Source: an uncultured Sulfurovum sp.
GTDB taxonomy: Bacteria; Campylobacterota; Campylobacteria; Campylobacterales; Sulfurovaceae
NCBI GenBank assembly: GCA_947313765.1
Contig: CAMZNQ010000292.1
Span: forward strand, 1 to 10,167
Direction: 5' to 3'
Length of the DNA: 10,167 bases
Shown here: piece after piece, positions 6,761-10,167 of the stretch
Layout of the letters: every line of letters starts with the position of its first letter
Position numbering within the stretch: position 1 is the first letter of the stretch
The notes under the pieces: model-generated
Database searches by the model: none
What the model was told of the DNA's origin: nothing
The model's input: only the letters and a program-made list of their open reading frames with translations
Program-made: the position numbers and the translations under genes

Positions 6761-8479
6761 TTAATCATCTCCTAATAGTAGTGAATTTGGTTTTCTCTCT
6801 AGTTTTCTACTAACTCTTTTTATTGATTCGGATGCAAGTGAAATCTCTTGAAGAGTAGCAGATAGTTCTGCTGAAAATTGAGAGTTTGAGTCGTATCCTT
6901 TTGTAAATTTTATCAATTCATTTAGTGTATCATCAAGAGTTTGAAGTGTATAATTGATGTTTTGAGGTATCTGAAGAAGCTCCTCATCTCTACTAAAATT
7001 ATCCAAATTTTGAACTGTCAAATCTAACTTCTCTACTACTCCATCTAACTTTTCAAGTATATTAATAATTGGTTTTTTACTCTTTATGATTATACTGTCT
7101 AAATCTTTTATTGCTCTATTTATAGGTTTTCTATTCTCTTCAACTGTAGCTGTTAGAGAGTTTAGAAGTTTTTCAAGAGGAAGTTTTTTTAGTTTTATCA
7201 CAAGCTCTTTTACCTCCTTTACAATATCTGAACCTTGATTTTTGGAAATGGTTGGAAAATTGATATACTCTCCATCTTTTAGAAGTTTGCCACTACTTTT
7301 TTTCTCAAATATTAAATCAATATACTCAGCTCCAACAACAGGTATATTTTGGTTAATATTAGCTTTTAAGCCTTTCTCTACCAATTTTTTTAACATGAAA
7401 GTTCCATTTTTATCATTTTCATTTTTAAAGGCAGATGTGTATAGTAGTGCATATATTTTTGAATCGACACGTCTACTTTTTCCTATAAAATGGTTCTCTA
7501 TATCTGTTATGTAACCCACTTGAAAACCTTGGAACTCTACAGGAGAGGCAATCTCTAATTTATGTTGACTATTTTTAAAATCAAACGTATATATTTGACT
7601 CTCTTCTCCACCCATAAGTTGTTTAGATTTTACTTGATTGAAACTTTTAAATAGGGGGAATATATATCCTTTAGTGATTTGATAGCGATTATTATCCCTA
7701 TTTTTAATTGTATGAATAGGGGTATATATGGATATTCCACCATGAACAAACTGTGATATGGTGGCTATATTCATATCTATCTTTCCTTGTGAAAAGTCTA
7801 AAGAGATGGAACTTTGTCTATAGAATTTGCTCTTTCTATTTATATATTTTGCATATTTATTATCAACAAATATTGTAAAATTTACCTTATCTCCATTTGG
7901 GGAAAGTCCTACCCACTCAACACGACCAACTTTCATCTTACGATAGTATACGTTTGAACCTTCAGAGATATTATAGCTCTCTGGGGCAGATAGTAGATAG
8001 TATGTACCCTCTGCATCTGTATCTATATATGGGCTATTTAAACCTGTAAAATTACGTTTTGTATACTCCTCTTTAACTCCATGAAGTTCAATGTATGAGC
8101 CTGAAAGTAGTGTGTCAAGTCCTGAAACTCCATGTGAACCAACATCAGGATGGACAATCCAAAATTTTGCATTACTGTTTAGGTATGAAGATACCTCTTT
8201 ATTCATCTCTGCTTTAACAATTACCCCTTTACCATCATCAGATAGTGAAATCTTTCTAACCATTCCAACTGTAACATTACGAAGTTTTATCTGACTTTGA
8301 TTTGCAATTAATCCTGCATTTGATTTAAATGATATTGTAATGGTTGAGCCAATTTTTGTATAGTATTGAAATGCTAACCATAATGCAATAACCATTGCTA
8401 AAAAAGGAATAAGCCAAATTGTAGTAAGTATCTGAATACCTTTATGCTCTTTTACTTTTGGTACATTGTACTTTTTCAT
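6761..8479 (-). CDS. pqiB: PqiB-like MCE protein, three MCE domains
   Basis: A 572-residue inner-membrane-anchored protein; in E. coli, PqiB forms a hexameric, needle-like tunnel that spans the periplasm and carries lipid. The N-terminus has basic residues, then one membrane helix (about 16-37, IWLIPFLAMVIALWLAF). Three MCE (MlaD) domains follow at about 45-135, 158-254 and 295-393, each with the V-x-V/M-G-x-V/I strand signature (TVGMV 70-74, KVGRV 183-187, QVGYI 320-324). The C-terminal part (about 418-562) is long alpha helix/coiled coil and ends with the typical RKPNSLLLG. Size and order match the E. coli PqiB type (three domains), not YebT (seven) or MlaD (one). The gene starts 3 nt after the pqiA2 stop, with AGGA inside the pqiA2 end as ribosome binding site. 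Confidence 0.93.
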   Translation of the reverse strand: MKKYNVPKVKEHKGIQILTTIWLIPFLAMVIALWLAFQYYTKIGSTITISFKSNAGLIANQSQIKLRNVTVGMVRKISLSDDGKGVIVKAEMNKEVSSYLNSNAKFWIVHPDVGSHGVSGLDTLLSGSYIELHGVKEEYTKRNFTGLNSPYIDTDAEGTYYLLSAPESYNISEGSNVYYRKMKVGRVEWVGLSPNGDKVNFTIFVDNKYAKYINRKSKFYRQSSISLDFSQGKIDMNIATISQFVHGGISIYTPIHTIKNRDNNRYQITKGYIFPLFKSFNQVKSKQLMGGEESQIYTFDFKNSQHKLEIASPVEFQGFQVGYITDIENHFIGKSRRVDSKIYALLYTSAFKNENDKNGTFMLKKLVEKGLKANINQNIPVVGAEYIDLIFEKKSSGKLLKDGEYINFPTISKNQGSDIVKEVKELVIKLKKLPLEKLLNSLTATVEENRKPINRAIKDLDSIIIKSKKPIINILEKLDGVVEKLDLTVQNLDNFSRDEELLQIPQNINYTLQTLDDTLNELIKFTKGYDSNSQFSAELSATLQEISLASESIKRVSRKLERKPNSLLLGDD

Positions 8480-8482
8480 ATA

Positions 8483-9079
8483 TTAATTTTCCTCTTTTTT
8501 TATTAATTTTGTATCAAATGATAGTGCAGAGAGCATTGTAAAAAAGACCATTAATGCAAAGGATGTTACACCTGCTCCAGGGAATACTTGTACTCCTGAA
8601 AAGTGAATCAATACAGAGAGTATTATTACAACAAATACATCTATCATTGACCATGGTCCAATTATCTCTGTTATGTGAAAAAGTTTATGCTTCTCAACAT
8701 TTGATGATTTAACATTATACTTAGTTGATATTAGTAGATATATTATGAATATAAATTTTAATAGAGGAACAAATACAGAAGCTACTAAGATAATCAGAGC
8801 AATAGGGTATGAACCTGCCTCCCATAGGTGGATAATACCACCTATAATTGTACTCTCTGTCTCTACTCCAAACTTTTTTGTAATTAATATTGGATATAGG
8901 TTTGCAGGAAAATATAGAATAATAGCTGTAATAAGAAAAGCCCATGTTTTATGATATGATAGATATTTAGGTTCATGCATTTTAGAGTTGCAACGTCTAC
9001 AATACTGTTCACTATCTTCATCTTCACAATTAACAGCTTCACAAGTATGACAACGTATAAATTTACTACTATCTATCAT
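8483..9079 (-). CDS. pqiA: PqiA-like membrane protein, second half-size copy (pqiA2)
   Basis: A 198-residue inner-membrane protein with an N-terminal zinc-ribbon-like motif (Cys10-x2-Cys13 and Cys27-x2-Cys30) and about four membrane helices (roughly 47-66, 93-120, 142-160, 168-187). ANLYPI, YPIALIILVASVFVPLLKF and GPWSMIDVFVV are typical of PqiA domains, and SALSFD near the end matches the C-terminal half of E. coli PqiA. PqiA is the membrane partner proposed to load lipid to or from PqiB. The start at 9077-9079 is chosen because TAGGAAAAAAT precedes it; it overlaps the end of pqiA1 by 11 bp. An in-frame ATG at 9101-9103 also has GGAG upstream (206 residues), and a TTG at 9145 would give 220 residues but is less likely. 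Confidence 0.9.
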   Translation of the reverse strand: MIDSSKFIRCHTCEAVNCEDEDSEQYCRRCNSKMHEPKYLSYHKTWAFLITAIILYFPANLYPILITKKFGVETESTIIGGIIHLWEAGSYPIALIILVASVFVPLLKFIFIIYLLISTKYNVKSSNVEKHKLFHITEIIGPWSMIDVFVVIILSVLIHFSGVQVFPGAGVTSFALMVFFTMLSALSFDTKLIKKEEN

Positions 9080-9707
9080 ATTTTTTCCTATATATATTCT
9101 CATACTCTCTCCATAGATCATCAAAACTAATATTTTTAGTAACAATTAATTCTAAAATAAGAGTTAAAATAAGAGCTACAAATGATATACCTAGCTCTAT
9201 ACGAGCATAATCAAAAAGTTTAACCATAGAGACTAGTAGGGATATAAAAAAAATATCTAGCATATTCCAATGTTTAATATGTGAAAGAAGTATAAGTAAC
9301 CGTTTAACTATATATTCATTTTTCTCTATTCTCATAAAAAATATTATAAAAAATATAGAAGATAGCATCATTAGAGGAAATATAACTATTAAAAATAGAA
9401 ACATTATGCCTACTATATATTGTTGATGTTCTATCAATACAGAGAATAGTGATAGTAAAGATAGACTCTGTTCTAGCCCATTAATATTTATACTAATAAT
9501 TGTAAATTGAAAAGAGATTATTAAAGAGATAATAGTAGTAATAACCAAAGCTAATGTCTTTTCGAAGATATTATCATCACGAATATATATAACTCTATTA
9601 CATGTAGAACAGAGAGCTTTCCCCCCTTTATGTAGAGGAATTCTTCTATGTAGTGTATTGCACTTTTTACAGATAATGAATTTGTCTAGTTCTTTCTCTT
9701 TTAACAT
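9069..9707 (-). CDS. pqiA: PqiA-like membrane protein, first half-size copy (pqiA1)
   Basis: A 212-residue inner-membrane protein that opens the pqi run. It carries a zinc-ribbon-like pair, Cys13-x2-Cys16 and Cys33-x2-Cys36, then about four hydrophobic helices. HWNMLDIFFISLLVSMVKL matches the 'W-x-M-L-(D/E)-(I/V)-F' core seen in PqiA domains, of the N-terminal-half kind. Together with pqiA2 it would supply what E. coli makes as one two-domain PqiA of about 417 residues, so a heterodimer is likely (inference). It is more divergent than pqiA2: the PANLYPI motif is missing from the first helix region. No Shine-Dalgarno sequence precedes the ATG; a TATAAT lies 6 nt upstream, which suggests a leaderless mRNA. 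There is no alternative nearby in-frame ATG. Confidence 0.85.
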   Translation of the reverse strand: MLKEKELDKFIICKKCNTLHRRIPLHKGGKALCSTCNRVIYIRDDNIFEKTLALVITTIISLIISFQFTIISININGLEQSLSLLSLFSVLIEHQQYIVGIMFLFLIVIFPLMMLSSIFFIIFFMRIEKNEYIVKRLLILLSHIKHWNMLDIFFISLLVSMVKLFDYARIELGISFVALILTLILELIVTKNISFDDLWREYENIYRKKYDR

Positions 9708-9713
9708 AAGTTC

Positions 9714-9719
9714 ATTATA
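9714..9719 (-). promoter_or_regulatory. pqi operon promoter -10 box, probably leaderless
   Basis: The minus strand reads TATAATGAACTTATG, so a perfect -10 box ends 6 nt before the pqiA1 start codon and predicts transcription from the A of the ATG. There is no ribosome binding site in the preceding 30 nt. A -35 is not clear; TTAAAT at the right distance is a poor match. Confidence 0.55.
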
Positions 9720-9795
9720 TGCTATGTTTGTTTATATTTAAGATAAAATAGTGAATTAAATTACTTTTTTGTCCTCTAGTTCTACAAATTATATG

Positions 9796-9812
9796 AAAGA
9801 TAAGCTATCTTT
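9796..9812. promoter_or_regulatory. Perfect dyad AAAGATA-AGC-TATCTTT between pqiA1 and mrp
   Basis: A 7-bp perfect inverted repeat with a 3-nt centre, extendable by one G-T pair (9795/9813). It sits where the -35 of the mrp promoter candidate (-10 at 9825) would be, so it could be a protein-binding operator. It could also be an RNA hairpin if transcription starts upstream, for example from TAAAAT at 9744-9749, since a T-rich stretch follows. No gene on the plus strand ends just before it. Confidence 0.4.
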
Positions 9813-9824
9813 TAGCTTTTAAAG

Positions 9825-9830
9825 TATACA
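9825..9830 (+). promoter_or_regulatory. Candidate mrp -10 box
   Basis: TATACA lies 31 nt before the mrp ATG, the same distance as the -10 boxes of ilvC and the small LysM gene. A start near 9837 would give a leader of about 25 nt containing AGGAG. A competing TATAAA at 9842 would start inside the ribosome binding site and is less likely. Confidence 0.35.
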
Positions 9831-9861
9831 AGTAGGAAATATATAAAATTTAGGAGTCTTA

Positions 9862-10167
9862 ATGACAAACGAAACTATCTTAGATGCATTGAAAAATGTA
9901 ACTTATCCAGGATTTACAAAAGATATTGTAACTTTTGGATTTGTAAAAGATGTGCAGATTAAAGGAGATAAAGTAGTTCTACATATAGATATTACTTCAT
10001 CTGCTCAAGAAGTTAAAGCTCAAATTACCGATGAGGTAACAGCAGAACTTAGAAAATTAGGCTTTTTAGCTGTAGATGTAAACATAACAGCACCACAAGC
10101 TCCAAAGCAGTTGAGTAACTCTGTAAGTGGTAAAAATATTGCTCCACAAGTTAAAAACTTTGTAATG
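9862..10167 (+). CDS. mrp: Mrp/ApbC-family Fe-S cluster carrier ATPase, N-terminal part (runs off the window)
   Basis: An open frame of 102 codons with no stop before the window edge. Residues about 4-80 form a DUF59/MIP18-type domain (ETILDALKNVTYPGFTKDIVTFGFVKDV...DVNIT), as found at the start of bacterial Mrp (ApbC/NBP35) proteins. The last residues, IAPQVKNFVM, are those that normally lead straight into the P-loop GKGGVGK, which would lie just outside. Mrp proteins are cytosolic P-loop ATPases that bind and transfer Fe-S clusters. The start ATG follows AGGAG (9852-9856) with 5-nt spacing. The gene is divergent from the pqi run, with 154 nt between. The ATPase domain cannot be checked here. 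Confidence 0.88.
   Translation, partial: MTNETILDALKNVTYPGFTKDIVTFGFVKDVQIKGDKVVLHIDITSSAQEVKAQITDEVTAELRKLGFLAVDVNITAPQAPKQLSNSVSGKNIAPQVKNFVM

Noticed and set aside
7242..7514. Plus-strand frames at 7242-7514 and 8091-8294 within pqiB
   Set aside because: Antisense shadows of a clear MCE-domain gene, with no ribosome binding site and no domain.
8461..8471. Palindrome GTACATTGTAC at the pqiB start
   Set aside because: It lies within codons for KYNVP just after the start, is short, and is not near a promoter; likely chance.
8721..8954. Overlapping frames on both strands inside pqiA2
   Set aside because: Shadows of a membrane-protein gene with conserved PqiA motifs; their compositions are not protein-like.
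9080..9145. Longer pqiA2 from a TTG at 9145
   Set aside because: It would overlap pqiA1 by 77 bp, has a weak start codon and no typical PqiA sequence; the ATG at 9079 has a good AGGA site.

Overview
The window is AT-rich with densely packed bacterial genes. It has AGA-rich coding, T/A-rich promoters with good -10 boxes but weak -35 boxes, and AAGGA-type ribosome binding sites. The class I IlvC, the MltG variant and the Mrp N-terminus look like those of Campylobacterota (a Sulfurimonas/Sulfurovum/Arcobacter-like organism). That placement rests on recognising the proteins; genus cannot be settled from this sequence alone.

Layout. (1) Positions 1-1097: ilvC with its own promoter. (2) Positions 1243-5222: a block of secreted cell-wall-binding proteins around argG. 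It holds a small LysM protein (+), argG (-), a coiled-coil/Lys-Pro-repeat/LysM protein (-), and a 460-residue protein made of 'VxPAKY' modules with a C-terminal peptidoglycan-binding domain (+). The two LysM proteins are paralogous at their C-termini. argG and the small LysM gene converge on a strong bidirectional terminator. The 265- and 460-residue genes diverge from an AT-rich region with three copies of an 11-mer. (3) Positions 9707-5219, minus strand: a tight run pqiA1-pqiA2-pqiB-pqiC-mltG. It encodes a Pqi-type MCE lipid-transport system (two half-size PqiA membrane proteins, a three-MCE-domain PqiB, and the PqiC lipoprotein), followed by the endolytic murein transglycosylase MltG. (4) Positions 9862-end, plus strand: the 5' part of an Mrp/ApbC-family P-loop Fe-S carrier gene, cut by the window edge.

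How the genes relate. IlvC and ArgG are housekeeping amino-acid enzymes. Most of the rest act in the envelope: PqiABC is expected to bridge inner and outer membrane across the periplasm, MltG cuts nascent glycan strands, and three exported proteins carry peptidoglycan-binding modules. The most notable points are mltG lying at the end of the pqi run, probable leaderless starts (TATAAT exactly 6 nt before ATG) at both pqiA1 and mltG, the Lys-rich repeat protein with regularly spaced A8 tracts, and the repetitive cysteine-containing VxPAKY protein. I see no phage, insertion sequence, CRISPR array, tRNA or rRNA.
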